From: an uncultured Clostridia bacterium
GTDB taxonomy: Bacteria > Bacillota > Clostridia > Lachnospirales > CAG-274
Assembly (NCBI GenBank): GCA_947632615.1
Contig: CANRPW010000014.1
Coordinates: 1-62,581, forward strand
Length of the DNA stretch: 62,581 nt
Direction of reading: 5' to 3'
Both the position numbers and the translations under genes were made by a program. Below the pieces are notes generated by a model, which saw only the letters and a list, made by a program, of their open reading frames with translations, had not been told where the DNA came from and searched no databases. This document shows positions 9,281 to 17,160 of the stretch, in pieces (the stretch's first letter is position 1; the number at the start of each line of letters is the position of its first letter).

Positions 9281-9853
9281 GCCTTACACCTCCCAAGATT
9301 TTAAGTATCAGGTTTACTTCTTTGTAGTAAAGCTCCATACTTCGTCTGTAAAAGCCTCTTTCAAGTACGGAAAGAGAAAGAATATACTCAGGTTTTATAC
9401 CTCTCACAGCGAAAAAGGACAGCATATTTAATTCGCCGTCCTTCTCAATCAGTTTTTTAACTTATCTTCCTCTTTGCTTTCCTCGCCCTTTTCCTCATCT
9501 TCCTTGAAGAAGTTCACAAGAGCCACACCAATATCAAGGATTTCTTCCAAATCAAAAATCGCTCTTACAATGTCATAAGGATACTCAACACTCGTTTTTT
9601 CCTGAAGCTCCTTGGAGTGGAGCAGGGGACAGCAGTCATATATGAGCCTTTCCATAGCCGGAATCATAGATGAGTAGCTTCTGTCACTTATTTTGTCGGT
9701 GTACTCTATGTGCTGTGCATCTGTTGGAGCGTTAAAGGTTATATATCCGCCGAGGCTTTCAATATATATTTCCTTGGTGGCTGTGCGCCTACTGTCCTTT
9801 TCAAGCTTTTTCTTTATAAGCTGTTCCAATGAAACTTTTATTTTTTCTGCCAT
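9273..9853 (-). CDS. tail assembly chaperone, predicted -1 frameshift product (GT form)
   Basis: If ribosomes slip by -1 at 9452-9458, translation continues in a second frame for 59 codons to TAA at 9273-9275, giving 193 residues. The extension begins LIEKDGELNMLSFFAVRG, continues with PEYILSLSVLERGFYRRSM, and has no start signal of its own. A fused longer chaperone made by frameshifting is conserved in tailed phages (lambda gpG/gpGT is the model). The overlap with the tape measure start fits that model. The frameshift itself is inferred. Confidence 0.7.
9449..9853 (-). CDS. tail assembly chaperone, zero-frame product (XkdN-like)
   Basis: A 134-residue protein directly before the tape measure gene, as in the G proteins of tailed phages. 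It contains ITFNAPTDAQHIEYTDKI, like the XkdN family, and ends in a very acidic tail (EEKGEESKEEDKLKN). The last two sense codons form the slippery sequence described in a separate entry. The zero-frame form terminates at TGA (9449-9451). It should bind the tape measure during tail assembly. Confidence 0.7.
   Translation of the reverse strand: MAEKIKVSLEQLIKKKLEKDSRRTATKEIYIESLGGYITFNAPTDAQHIEYTDKISDRSYSSMIPAMERLIYDCCPLLHSKELQEKTSVEYPYDIVRAIFDLEEILDIGVALVNFFKEDEEKGEESKEEDKLKN
9452..9458 (-). other. programmed -1 frameshift site, A AAA AAC
   Basis: On the minus strand the codons TTA AAA AAC TGA contain the heptamer A AAA AAC immediately before the zero-frame stop. It fits the X XXY YYZ slippery rule exactly. 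Re-reading one base back enters the open extension frame. Confidence 0.75.
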
Positions 9854-10206
9854 TAGTAATCCTCCTCTGTTTCTAAAATAAGTTTGCAGTAAAATATTAT
9901 CAGGTCGTTATACCGATATTGAGGCATAAAATAAAGAACCTCGTATTTCTGACCCTTGTATATAAAGTACATATCATTCCGAGGTTCTTTAATTGCGCCC
10001 ATTCTTACGGTTATTTTGTGTGTTACGTCTGCCCTGACGGACTTCCCGTCTATGGCTTCTTCCTTGCCCCTTACGGGAGTTATCTCCGCCCAGATGTACG
10101 AGTTTCTTCTATATAAATATGTACATTCTCCAAACTCGGTTTTACTCTCCTCTTTGGTGTAGACTTCGATTCTGTGTCTTAATCTTTCCAGTATATTTGC
10201 ACCCAC
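9853..10206 (-). CDS. head-closure / head-tail adaptor protein
   Basis: Using the GTG at 10204-10206, which shares one base with the TAG of the preceding gene, gives 117 residues beginning VGANILERLRHRIEVYTKEE. This and the later WAEITPVRGKEEAIDGKSVRADVTHKI region (shown here in part) fit the SPP1 gp16-like head-closure family. A longer upstream reading frame exists but lies inside the preceding gene. The product would seal the portal and accept the tail. Confidence 0.7.
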   Translation of the reverse strand: MGANILERLRHRIEVYTKEESKTEFGECTYLYRRNSYIWAEITPVRGKEEAIDGKSVRADVTHKITVRMGAIKEPRNDMYFIYKGQKYEVLYFMPQYRYNDLIIFYCKLILETEEDY

Positions 10207-10478
10207 TAAAACACACCTTCCCTCAGAGGAAATAGGAGAGAACGGAGAGTAAGGGTAAGCTCGTGATGGTCGGCTTCTTCCCTGTGTTCGTAAAGGTAGC
10301 CAAGGGTATAAAGTACAGCCGTATTGCTTAGCCCTGATTTGAAGAATTCCTCCTTTGTACTGCATCTTGAAATGTCCACGCAAAGGCGAATGGAAGTGTC
10401 CAACATTTTCCGAATAAGCTCGTCATCATCTTCGTTGTCAATTCGGAGATAATTCCTCGCTTCTTCCACAGTTACCAT
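10206..10478 (-). CDS. gp6-like head-tail connector protein
   Basis: A 90-residue protein beginning MVTVEEARNYLRIDNEDDDE, the pattern of the HK97 gp6/phage QLRG family (helical ring under the portal). It lies 23 nt after the capsid gene and shares one base with the head-closure gene. Length and position agree with the family. Confidence 0.75.
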   Translation of the reverse strand: MVTVEEARNYLRIDNEDDDELIRKMLDTSIRLCVDISRCSTKEEFFKSGLSNTAVLYTLGYLYEHREEADHHELTLTLRSLLFPLREGVF

Positions 10479-10501
10479 AAACCGTTCCCTCCCGTGAAAA
10501 A

Positions 10502-11683
10502 TTAGCCCATTTTAAGTAACTTAACAGCTTCGGTAAGAATCAGCTTTCCGTCAAGTCTCTGACTTGCAAGGAATCCAACCTGACCGTTGGGAGCATAAAG
10601 CTCGTTAAGCCTCTTGAAGGAGCGACCCTGTCTGTCGGCAATCCAGTAATAAGAAAAATCGCCAAATGCAAGGACGTTGTTTCCGCTTGTAAGCTCAGGC
10701 GCGTAGACAGATGTATAATAAGGTCTGTTAAGGATCTTGTCAGGTTCTCCTTCACGAACTGAAGGCTGCCATATGTAGTTGCCGTTTCCGTCTTTGAGCT
10801 TGCGGAGAGCTTTTACCGTAGAGTCATTTAAAATCCAAACCGCCTTATTTCTGTAGGGCGCACGCAGACTGTAATATAAGTCCATTACATTGTCGAAGGT
10901 GAGAGCGGAGCCGGATATTGTTACCTCTGCTTCTGCCGATGTGAAAATGCCCATAGGCTTTCCGCTGCCATCGCCCTTTATGAAGGCTTCTTCTTCCTTT
11001 GCGCCGATACGCCTTGCGAATTCCTTTGAAATGTAGGACTCCATATTAAATGCGCTGTCGTTTAAAAGCTCCTCGGAAATTTTTATCATAGTAGCGAGCT
11101 TGTATGCCCCGATTGTTACCTGACCGAAGGTATCATCGGAGAAGGGATAAGCGTCCGCCTCGTCAATCCACTCGGCAGTGCCTTTTGCCGTAACAATAGG
11201 GATTTTTCTTTCACCGCCTGATGTGTTTATGACTGTTGCCAGCTTTCTGAAGAAGTTTTCCTCTTCCAAAGCTTCAACAAGTCTGCGTTCATATTCATCC
11301 GGAACAAGGTAGCCACCGTTTTCGTCACTTCCGATTGAAAGCTCGTTCCTTACATCATAATAGTGTTTGTTGCGCATTGAGTTCCAAAAAGCCTTTTTAT
11401 AGCTTTCACTGGCACGTCCTGTTTTTGTATCGGGTTTTCTGCTTTCGGGGTTGTTTGTGATAGGTGTGTTAATAGGAGCCTTAAGTTCGTCATCAAGCTC
11501 TTTCTGTCTTTCAAGCCTTTTAATTTCATTGCCAAGGTTTACGACATCTGCCTCCATTCTTTCATAGGCAGCAGTGTCCTCCGCCGAGACAGTTCCGTCC
11601 TCACGTCTGTGGGTTTCGAGAAAGTTTTTTGTCTTTTCCCAGAGATTGGCTCTTTTTTCTCTTAATTCTAAAATTTTGCTCAT
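10502..11683 (-). CDS. major capsid protein, HK97 fold
   Basis: A 393-residue capsid protein. Residues 1-70 are a charged coiled coil (delta/scaffold domain, LVNLGNEIKRLERQKELDDE region) normally removed by the prohead protease. Residues from about 110 form the HK97-fold subunit with SDENGGYLVPDEYERRLVEA, IPIVTAKGTAEWIDE and a C-terminal FGDFSYYWIADR. It follows the protease gene by 14 nt, the usual portal-protease-capsid order. Confidence 0.9.
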   Translation of the reverse strand: MSKILELREKRANLWEKTKNFLETHRREDGTVSAEDTAAYERMEADVVNLGNEIKRLERQKELDDELKAPINTPITNNPESRKPDTKTGRASESYKKAFWNSMRNKHYYDVRNELSIGSDENGGYLVPDEYERRLVEALEEENFFRKLATVINTSGGERKIPIVTAKGTAEWIDEADAYPFSDDTFGQVTIGAYKLATMIKISEELLNDSAFNMESYISKEFARRIGAKEEEAFIKGDGSGKPMGIFTSAEAEVTISGSALTFDNVMDLYYSLRAPYRNKAVWILNDSTVKALRKLKDGNGNYIWQPSVREGEPDKILNRPYYTSVYAPELTSGNNVLAFGDFSYYWIADRQGRSFKRLNELYAPNGQVGFLASQRLDGKLILTEAVKLLKMG

Positions 11684-11697
11684 GTTATTACCTCCTG

Positions 11698-12396
11698 TTA
11701 TTTTAATAAATTTAACCTTGTTTCTAAAACATTAAAGGGAGTGCCAATATTCTTTTTTGCCAAATCAGAAGTTTTCAGCTTTGACAGCAAAGAATTTGTT
11801 ACTGCCCGTCTTGAAAATAACATTGCTTCGGGTTCAGGATTCTCTTTTGCCTTGTCGTACAAAATACCGTCTGCAAAGCCAAGCTCTACAGCCTTTTTAG
11901 CGTTAAGCCAAGTCTCGGCATCCATAAGCTGAGATATTTTATTTCTCCGAAGTCCTGTTTTAAGCTCATAGGCGTTGATTATGCTTTCCTTGACTTCATT
12001 AAGCATCGCTATGGCTTTCTGCATTTCCTCTGTATCGCCGATTGCCACAGTCAGCGGATTGTGTATCATCATTAGTGAAGCAGGAGACATAAGCACTTCC
12101 GTCCCTGCCATGGCAATTACAGATGCTGCCGATGCCGCAAGGCTGTCTATCTTAACGGTAACATTGCCTTTGTATTCCATCAGCATATTATAAATCTGTG
12201 CTGCCGCGAACACATCTCCGCCCGGAGAGTTAATCCAAAGGGTAATATCCCCTGAACCGCTGTTCAGTTCGTCTTTAAAAATCTTAGGCGTGATTTCGTC
12301 TCCCCACCATGTCTCGTCTGAGATTTCCCCACTTAAAAAGAGGGTTCTGCTGCCCTCCGTCTCATTTCTTATCCAATTCCAGAATTTACGCTTCAC
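11698..12396 (-). CDS. ClpP-like prohead maturation protease
   Basis: The start is GTG at 12396, eight nt after AAGGAGG, and overlaps the portal stop by 11 nt. This gives 232 residues of the ClpP/S14 type. Visible are INSPGGDVFAAAQIY, the nucleophile Ser in SLAASAASVIAMAG and the catalytic His in MMIHNP. It would cleave the capsid delta domain during prohead maturation. An upstream ATG at 12447 lies inside the portal gene and is less likely. Confidence 0.85.
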   Translation of the reverse strand: MKRKFWNWIRNETEGSRTLFLSGEISDETWWGDEITPKIFKDELNSGSGDITLWINSPGGDVFAAAQIYNMLMEYKGNVTVKIDSLAASAASVIAMAGTEVLMSPASLMMIHNPLTVAIGDTEEMQKAIAMLNEVKESIINAYELKTGLRRNKISQLMDAETWLNAKKAVELGFADGILYDKAKENPEPEAMLFSRRAVTNSLLSKLKTSDLAKKNIGTPFNVLETRLNLLK

Positions 12397-13675
12397 TGTT
12401 TTCCTCCTTACTAAAATTGTCTGCGTAGGCTGCCCCTGCATCAGCAAGTTTTGTGAACGAACCGTTTACAAGGTACAGATTTCCACCTTCTTCATCGGGT
12501 ATGGGATTTAAGTTTTCCATCTCCCTTATGTCGTTGGCGGACAGCCAGCCGTTCTGCCTTGCTTTGGCGTAGCCCTCCATTCGGCTCGCATAATCACCAC
12601 GGAGCAGTCCGTCTACATTCATTTTTATAAAATACTTTTCCTTTTCCTCCGGCAGAAGAAGTGCTTTCTGTAGATTCTGCTCCCATCTTATAACCCAAGG
12701 GTCAAGAGTGTATTTTACAAACTCAAGAGACTGTTGCTCTATGTTAGAGAAACTTGCTTTGTCCAAATCTCCTATCATATGAGGCGGTATGCGGTACAGC
12801 CTTGCAATTTCGTCAATCTGAAATTTCCTCGTTTCCAAAAACTGTGCTTCATCGGGGTTTATGGTGATCTGTTTGTAGCTTAAGCCCTCTTCAAGCACTG
12901 CTACCTTGCCCGCATTTTTACTGCCTCCATAGGCTGCATTCCAGCTTTCCCTTACTGCAGCGGGGTCTTTCAGAACCCCCGGATATTCCAATACACCGCC
13001 CGGCTGTGCGCCGTTTGCAAAAAATGATGAGCCGTACTCGTCACAAGCCTGTGTAAGCCCAACGGCATTTTTGGCAAGAGCAATAGGGGAGTAGCCTATA
13101 AGTCCGTCAAAGCCAAGCCCCGGAATGTGCAGCACATCTTCAGCCGAAAGTATAATTGTACCGTACTCCTTGAAGTTCGGATTGCTTTCGTCATATCGGC
13201 TGTACTTGTAGATAAGCTCTCCCTTGTCGTTTCTGTCTACTTCCATCTTGTCGGGCAGTAGGGGATAAAGACCGATAACTCTGCCACCGCCGTCCCGAAT
13301 AATCTGTGCGTAGGCATTACCGTAAATAAGCAAATGCCCCATGAGAGTTTCCCTGAAAACAAATGATGTCATTTCGGGATTCGGTTCATCGTGAAGTATT
13401 CTGTAAAGAGGGTGGTCAAAAATTCGCTTTTTCCCTCCGTCCGACTGATATTCATAGAGGTGTATCGGAAGTGAAGCTATGGACTCCGAAAGAATACGTA
13501 CACAGGCAAAAACCGCCGTGACTTGCATAGCCGAATCCTCGGTTACGTTGGTTCCGCTTGTGCTTTTGCCGAAGAGATAACGCAGTGACGGACTGCTGTA
13601 GTAGTTTTTAACTTCATTCGTTTCCAAAGGCTTATCCCTTGATTTGAAAAGTCTTTCAATAATTCCCATTTTCAT
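12386..13675 (-). CDS. portal protein, HK97 type
   Basis: A 429-residue portal protein that forms the 12-mer at the packaging vertex. The family pattern is clear: SAMQVTAVFACVRILSESIA near 45, HPLYRILHDEPNPEMTSFVF near 85, and KFQIDEIARLYRIPPHMIGD near 275. The upstream terminator and two cargo genes separate it from terL. Normal length. Confidence 0.9.
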   Translation of the reverse strand: MKMGIIERLFKSRDKPLETNEVKNYYSSPSLRYLFGKSTSGTNVTEDSAMQVTAVFACVRILSESIASLPIHLYEYQSDGGKKRIFDHPLYRILHDEPNPEMTSFVFRETLMGHLLIYGNAYAQIIRDGGGRVIGLYPLLPDKMEVDRNDKGELIYKYSRYDESNPNFKEYGTIILSAEDVLHIPGLGFDGLIGYSPIALAKNAVGLTQACDEYGSSFFANGAQPGGVLEYPGVLKDPAAVRESWNAAYGGSKNAGKVAVLEEGLSYKQITINPDEAQFLETRKFQIDEIARLYRIPPHMIGDLDKASFSNIEQQSLEFVKYTLDPWVIRWEQNLQKALLLPEEKEKYFIKMNVDGLLRGDYASRMEGYAKARQNGWLSANDIREMENLNPIPDEEGGNLYLVNGSFTKLADAGAAYADNFSKEENSEA

Positions 13676-13697
13676 CAGCTCCTTTTTTATTTAAAAA

Positions 13698-13713
13698 AGC
13701 CTCCGAAGAGGCT
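13698..13713 (-). terminator. rho-independent terminator after the 64-residue cargo gene
   Basis: A six-base-pair hairpin, AGCCTC CGAA GAGGCT, is followed on the minus strand by TTTTTT. It lies 4 nt past the stop of the small gene at 13718. Confidence 0.8.
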
Positions 13714-13717
13714 CATT

Positions 13718-13912
13718 TTATCTGCTTTCCTTGCCTAACCGATAGGCTTCTTCGAGGGCTGCCTTAAGACTCCATACTGATGTCTCAATAAAATCCTCGC
13801 TGTCGCTGTTTCGGCTTTCAAGATTGCCACGTGTCTTAATTGCGTAAATATGCTTTTTGGCTGCGGCGGTAATGAGCTTCGTTTCTTCGCTGCTTAATGT
13901 TGTTTTTTTCAT
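13718..13912 (-). CDS. 64-residue cargo protein (DUF6900-like)
   Basis: The ATG at 13912 follows AAGGAGGAAACACC and gives 64 residues starting MKKTTLSSEETKLITAAAKK and ending LEEAYRLGKESR. The segment LESRNSDSEDFIETSVWSLK resembles small proteins annotated DUF6900 in Clostridia phages and mobile elements; I am not certain of the number. It stands between terL and portal with its own promoter copy and terminator, as phage morons do. Function unknown. Confidence 0.6.
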   Translation of the reverse strand: MKKTTLSSEETKLITAAAKKHIYAIKTRGNLESRNSDSEDFIETSVWSLKAALEEAYRLGKESR

Positions 13913-14061
13913 GGTGTTTCCTCCTTGATTTTTGTGAATTTTCAGGGCTTTTTTCCCTTTCGGCAATTGTATATTACCTCTGAAAAACACATATATCCAG
14001 TTGTTTTTGAGCTGTATATGTACCAAAAATCAGGGGAAAATAAAGGCTTTGGACTGTGTAC
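13909..14061 (-). repeat. leader repeat copy A (about 150 bp)
   Basis: Nearly the same sequence occurs at 14467-14620 in the same orientation, with only scattered differences. It covers the promoter motif, leader, ribosome binding site and ATG, so a duplicated expression cassette flanks the 119-residue gene. Confidence 0.8.
13971..14026 (-). promoter_or_regulatory. phage cassette promoter motif, copy 1
   Basis: On the minus strand: TTTGGTACATATACAGCTC, then ACTGGATAT, then TAATAT 19 nt after ACTGGA. It precedes the 64-residue gene. The same three boxes recur at five other sites in the module. Confidence 0.65.
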
Positions 14062-14089
14062 ATTACATCTTAAAAATGAGCAATAAAAA

Positions 14090-14105
14090 AGCCTCCGGGG
14101 AGGCT
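14090..14105 (-). terminator. rho-independent terminator after the 119-residue gene
   Basis: A seven-base-pair hairpin, AGCCTCC GG GGAGGCT, is followed on the minus strand by TTTTTT. It isolates the cargo gene from the next one. Confidence 0.8.
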
Positions 14106-14110
14106 CTCTT

Positions 14111-14470
14111 TTAAAGGCTCAGTTTGATGGCGGGTATGATTTCAAGTTTTCCTGTTCTGAAGTCTGTGTATCTGCTGTTTATTTTTACAAGTCCGTCTAT
14201 TTTGCAGCCCAATTCTTCAAATTTGGCGAGGGTTTCTATGATTCTTGAAAATCCGCTTGAAACTGTGAATTCCGTGATTCCGTAGGTCTTGCAGTTTTCG
14301 ATTATCTTCTCGATGTCCTCGTCCCAAATCACATCGCCGAAGTTTATAAGCTCGTTGTCTGCTTCTTTGCTGTAGATGTAAGCCTTTCCGAATGTGGGGT
14401 TTATATTTATTTCACTCCACTTGCCGCCGTTTTTCTTAAGGTTTTCGATTGCTTCAATTTTTGTTTTCAT
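14111..14470 (-). CDS. 119-residue cargo protein of unknown function
   Basis: The ATG at 14470 with GGAGG just upstream gives 119 residues, MKTKIEAIENLKKNGGKW and onward. There is no signal peptide or membrane segment. The middle reads DEDIEKIIENCKTYGITEF and the end LEIIPAIKLSL. I do not recognise the family. It lies between terL and portal with its own promoter copy and terminator, so it is a moron-type insertion rather than a structural gene. The longer upstream frame overlaps terL and lacks a ribosome binding site. Confidence 0.6.
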   Translation of the reverse strand: MKTKIEAIENLKKNGGKWSEININPTFGKAYIYSKEADNELINFGDVIWDEDIEKIIENCKTYGITEFTVSSGFSRIIETLAKFEELGCKIDGLVKINSRYTDFRTGKLEIIPAIKLSL

Positions 14471-14620
14471 GGTGTTTCCTCCTTGATTTTTGTGAATTTT
14501 CAGGACTTTTCTTCCCTTTCGGTGATTGTATATTAACTCTGAAAAACACATATATCCAGTTAATTTTGAGCTATATATGTACCAAAAATCAGGAGAAAAT
14601 AGGGGCTTTGGGCTGTGTAC
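14467..14620 (-). repeat. leader repeat copy B (about 150 bp)
   Basis: The partner of the repeat at 13909-14061. Recombination between the two would delete the 119-residue gene and leave one leader. Confidence 0.8.
14530..14586 (-). promoter_or_regulatory. phage cassette promoter motif, copy 2
   Basis: TTTGGTACATATATAGCTC, ACTGGATAT and TAATAT occur in order on the minus strand, with ACTGGA to TAATAT spaced 19 nt. It lies between the terL stop and the 119-residue gene. Confidence 0.65.
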
Positions 14621-14621
14621 T

Positions 14622-16226
14622 TTATCGATATGTATCGATGAAGAACAGTCCACGGTGATCGTAAACGCTGCCTGTGTTTCCTGCATTTCTTATGCAGCGG
14701 TCGAGAGCCATGACCGTGGCTACGATACCGTCAATCTTTTCAGTGGATTTCTCTTTGTCGGGCTTTATGTTTCCGGCGGGGTCTTGTCTCAAAACCACAT
14801 TTTGTGCCATCCACTTTAACACAGGGTTGCCACCATGTGTGATTTTTCCCTCCATCATCAGCTTATAGAATTCCTTTGAAGCAGGGCTCATATCTTTGAA
14901 TCCCTGTCCGAAAGGAATCATCGTGAAGCCTATATCTTCAAGATTTTGTACCATCTGTGTGGCATTCCAACGGTCAACACCTATTTCCTTTATGTTGTAG
15001 ATTTTACCGAGGTTTTCGATGTATTTTTCTATAAAGCCGTAGTGAATTACATTTCCCTCGGTTGTGTTTATGTACCCCTGACGTTTCCACACATCATAAA
15101 GCACGTGGTCACGTCTGCACCGAAGCTCTAAGGTATCTTCGGGCAGCCAGAAGTGGGGGTATATGATGTAGTTTTCGTTTTCGCTTCGTGGAGGAAACAC
15201 AAGCACAAAGGCTGTGATGTCCGATGTGCTTGAAAGGTCAAGACCGCCGTAACAGGTACAGCCTCTCAGCATATCAAAATTTATGGGTATGTTGCCTCTT
15301 TCGTAGATGTGGTCCGGAATCCAGACCACTGTTGAATTTGTCCAGATATTCAGGCGAAGCTGTTTAAACACATTTTCCTCTGCAGGATTGTCAAGGGCAT
15401 TTTTGTAGGCTTCACGCACTCGGTCTATCCCAATAGTGTAGTTTAAAGAGGGGTTTGCCTTGTACCAGTTTTTCTCATCGTTCCAATCATCGGAATCCTC
15501 CAAGCCGTAAATAACGGGGTAGAATGAGGGGTCTGACTTCCGACCATTCATGATGTCCTTTGCCTTTGTATGAAGCTCGTAGCAAATGCTGTTTCTGTCT
15601 GTTCCTGCCGTGGTTATGAAAAAGAAAAGCGGCTGTTCTCTGGCATCGCCTGAACCTTTGGTCAGCACATCATATAATTTCCTGTTTGGCTGAGAGTGAA
15701 TCTCATCAAATATAAGTCCCGAAACATTCAGACCATGCTTGGTTCCAACCTCGGCTGAAAGCACCTGATAAAATCCTGCGTTACTGTAATTTACAAGCCT
15801 TTTCTGTGCAGTCATGATTTTTGACCGTTTCATAAGGGCAGGGGACATCTCTGCCATCTGCTTTGCCACATCAAAAACGATAGAGGCTTGTTGTCTGTCC
15901 GCCGCCGCTCCGTAAACCTCTGCCGAAGCCTCGCCGTCTGCGTACAAAAGGTATAAAGCGACAGCGGCAGCAAGTTCAGATTTCCCGTTTTTTTTGGGTA
16001 TTTCGACATATGCCGATAGAAACTGTCGTTTTCCGTTTGGCTTGACGATTCCGAAAATGTCTCTTATTATCTGCTCCTGCCAAGGCAAAAGTTCAAAAGG
16101 CTTTCCCGCCCATTTGCCTTTGGTGTGTTTTAAGTTGGAAATAAAGGTTACTGCCCGATCTGCTTTGGCTTTGTCATAGTGAGATGTGGGCAGCATAAAT
16201 TTTGTGGGTTTGTATTTGTATCTCAT
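14622..16226 (-). CDS. terL: terminase large subunit
   Basis: A 534-residue DNA packaging motor. The N-terminal ATPase has a Walker A variant in IPKKNGKSELAAAVALY and a Walker B in GLIFDEIHSQ. The C-terminal nuclease begins at CYGGLDLSSTSDITAF with its acidic residues and continues with IGVDRWNATQMVQNL. It belongs to the Terminase_1 type that pairs with P27-like small subunits. Its start meets the terS stop. The following two genes are cargo, so the expected portal is displaced by about 0.95 kb. Confidence 0.92.
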   Translation of the reverse strand: MRYKYKPTKFMLPTSHYDKAKADRAVTFISNLKHTKGKWAGKPFELLPWQEQIIRDIFGIVKPNGKRQFLSAYVEIPKKNGKSELAAAVALYLLYADGEASAEVYGAAADRQQASIVFDVAKQMAEMSPALMKRSKIMTAQKRLVNYSNAGFYQVLSAEVGTKHGLNVSGLIFDEIHSQPNRKLYDVLTKGSGDAREQPLFFFITTAGTDRNSICYELHTKAKDIMNGRKSDPSFYPVIYGLEDSDDWNDEKNWYKANPSLNYTIGIDRVREAYKNALDNPAEENVFKQLRLNIWTNSTVVWIPDHIYERGNIPINFDMLRGCTCYGGLDLSSTSDITAFVLVFPPRSENENYIIYPHFWLPEDTLELRCRRDHVLYDVWKRQGYINTTEGNVIHYGFIEKYIENLGKIYNIKEIGVDRWNATQMVQNLEDIGFTMIPFGQGFKDMSPASKEFYKLMMEGKITHGGNPVLKWMAQNVVLRQDPAGNIKPDKEKSTEKIDGIVATVMALDRCIRNAGNTGSVYDHRGLFFIDTYR

Positions 16227-16696
16227 TATGGATCTCCTCTCAGTAGCTTTTCCATTTCGTCTGATGTTTCTTCTATGGATTTATTTGCTGTAATTCTGCT
16301 CCTTGCAGATGGCGTAAGTCCAAACTGCTCGCAGAATTTAAGCATAATTTTAAGGTTAGTCTGTGCTATTGAAACTTGTGGTACCTGTTGTAGGTAGCCG
16401 TTTGGAGTTCTGATTATGGAGCCATGCTGACTGAGAAATTCTTCAGCCTCTTTCCATCTGGCGTAAGCCTGACAATACCCTGCAAACGCCATCGTGTCTA
16501 CCTCCGTCAGAACCCCCATATCTTCGAGGATTTTGCCCATTCGCTCCCACTCCGCCTTTGCCTCGTCCTCCAGCCAGTCGGGGCAGACAGGGGAGCCTGT
16601 GGGCTTAGGCTCGGCGATATTCAGTGGTCGACAGCCCGGATTACCTTCAAGTTTCTTTATTGCTGTGGGCTTTGGTTTTCTGCCCCTTGATGCCAT
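16226..16696 (-). CDS. terS: terminase small subunit, P27 family
   Basis: The ATG at 16696 follows GGGAGGTGATAAG and gives 156 residues. MASRGRKPKPTAIKKLEGNP and EWERMGKILEDMGVLTEVD are typical of P27-type small terminases, which recognise the packaging site. It ends at the first base of terL. A terminator lies just upstream. Confidence 0.9.
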   Translation of the reverse strand: MASRGRKPKPTAIKKLEGNPGCRPLNIAEPKPTGSPVCPDWLEDEAKAEWERMGKILEDMGVLTEVDTMAFAGYCQAYARWKEAEEFLSQHGSIIRTPNGYLQQVPQVSIAQTNLKIMLKFCEQFGLTPSARSRITANKSIEETSDEMEKLLRGDP

Positions 16697-16723
16697 CTTA
16701 TCACCTCCCGATTGTATCAAAAA

Positions 16724-16739
16724 AGCCCCCGAAGGGGCT
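16724..16739 (-). terminator. rho-independent terminator between DUF5049 and terS
   Basis: The hairpin AGCCCC TTCGG-type loop GGGGCT is followed on the minus strand by TTTTTT. It separates the cassette from the late operon, although some readthrough may be needed unless terS has its own promoter. Confidence 0.75.
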
Positions 16740-16744
16740 ATGTA

Positions 16745-16924
16745 TTATTCTCTTTTTCCGTGAAGTATGAAATCAACATACTCTTTCTGGTGGTCCTCTA
16801 TGAAAATCACAAGCTCATAGAATCCCTTGTGGTAGGCTATGCTCTGCACCGCCTTTGTGTCAAACATATTTGTAAGTCCTGTATCTCTTACTGCTAAAAT
16901 CTGGTTTTTAATTAAGTCATCCAT
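16745..16924 (-). CDS. DUF5049 small protein, 59 residues
   Basis: A short frame with ATG at 16924 after GGAGGACTGAAA. It starts MDDLIKNQILAVRDTGLTNM and ends EYVDFILHGKRE, matching the DUF5049 family of phages and conjugative elements. DUF5049 commonly neighbours DUF4314 and terS in Firmicutes prophages. It lies 14 nt after DUF4314. Function unknown. Confidence 0.75.
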   Translation of the reverse strand: MDDLIKNQILAVRDTGLTNMFDTKAVQSIAYHKGFYELVIFIEDHQKEYVDFILHGKRE

Positions 16925-16938
16925 TTTCAGTCCTCCTT

Positions 16939-17160
16939 TTAATCTTCTTTGACTACTTCAAATTCGTCAACTCCGTAGACTAAGCCAAGCCCACTGTTGT
17001 TTTGCCATGCTGTATGAATTGTTCCAATATCATCGATTGCCACAATTTTTCCCACTGTTCCGACAGGTGGGGCTTGTGGGTCATTCATCCCTTTCAGGAC
17101 TATTTTTGTCCCAATAGGGTACTTTTCCCTTAGCTCATTGAGCTTTTCTCTGCTTATCAT
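16939..17160 (-). CDS. DUF4314 small protein
   Basis: A 73-residue protein with the DUF4314 signature LREKYPIGTKIVLKGMNDPQ, then APPVGTVGKIVAIDDIGTIH, then LGLVYGVDEFEVV. The fold is probably an SH3-like barrel. It overlaps the end of the cyclotransferase-like gene by 26 nt, so the two are co-translated. It is a recurrent member of amidoligase-associated phage cassettes, without a known role. Confidence 0.8.
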   Translation of the reverse strand: MISREKLNELREKYPIGTKIVLKGMNDPQAPPVGTVGKIVAIDDIGTIHTAWQNNSGLGLVYGVDEFEVVKED

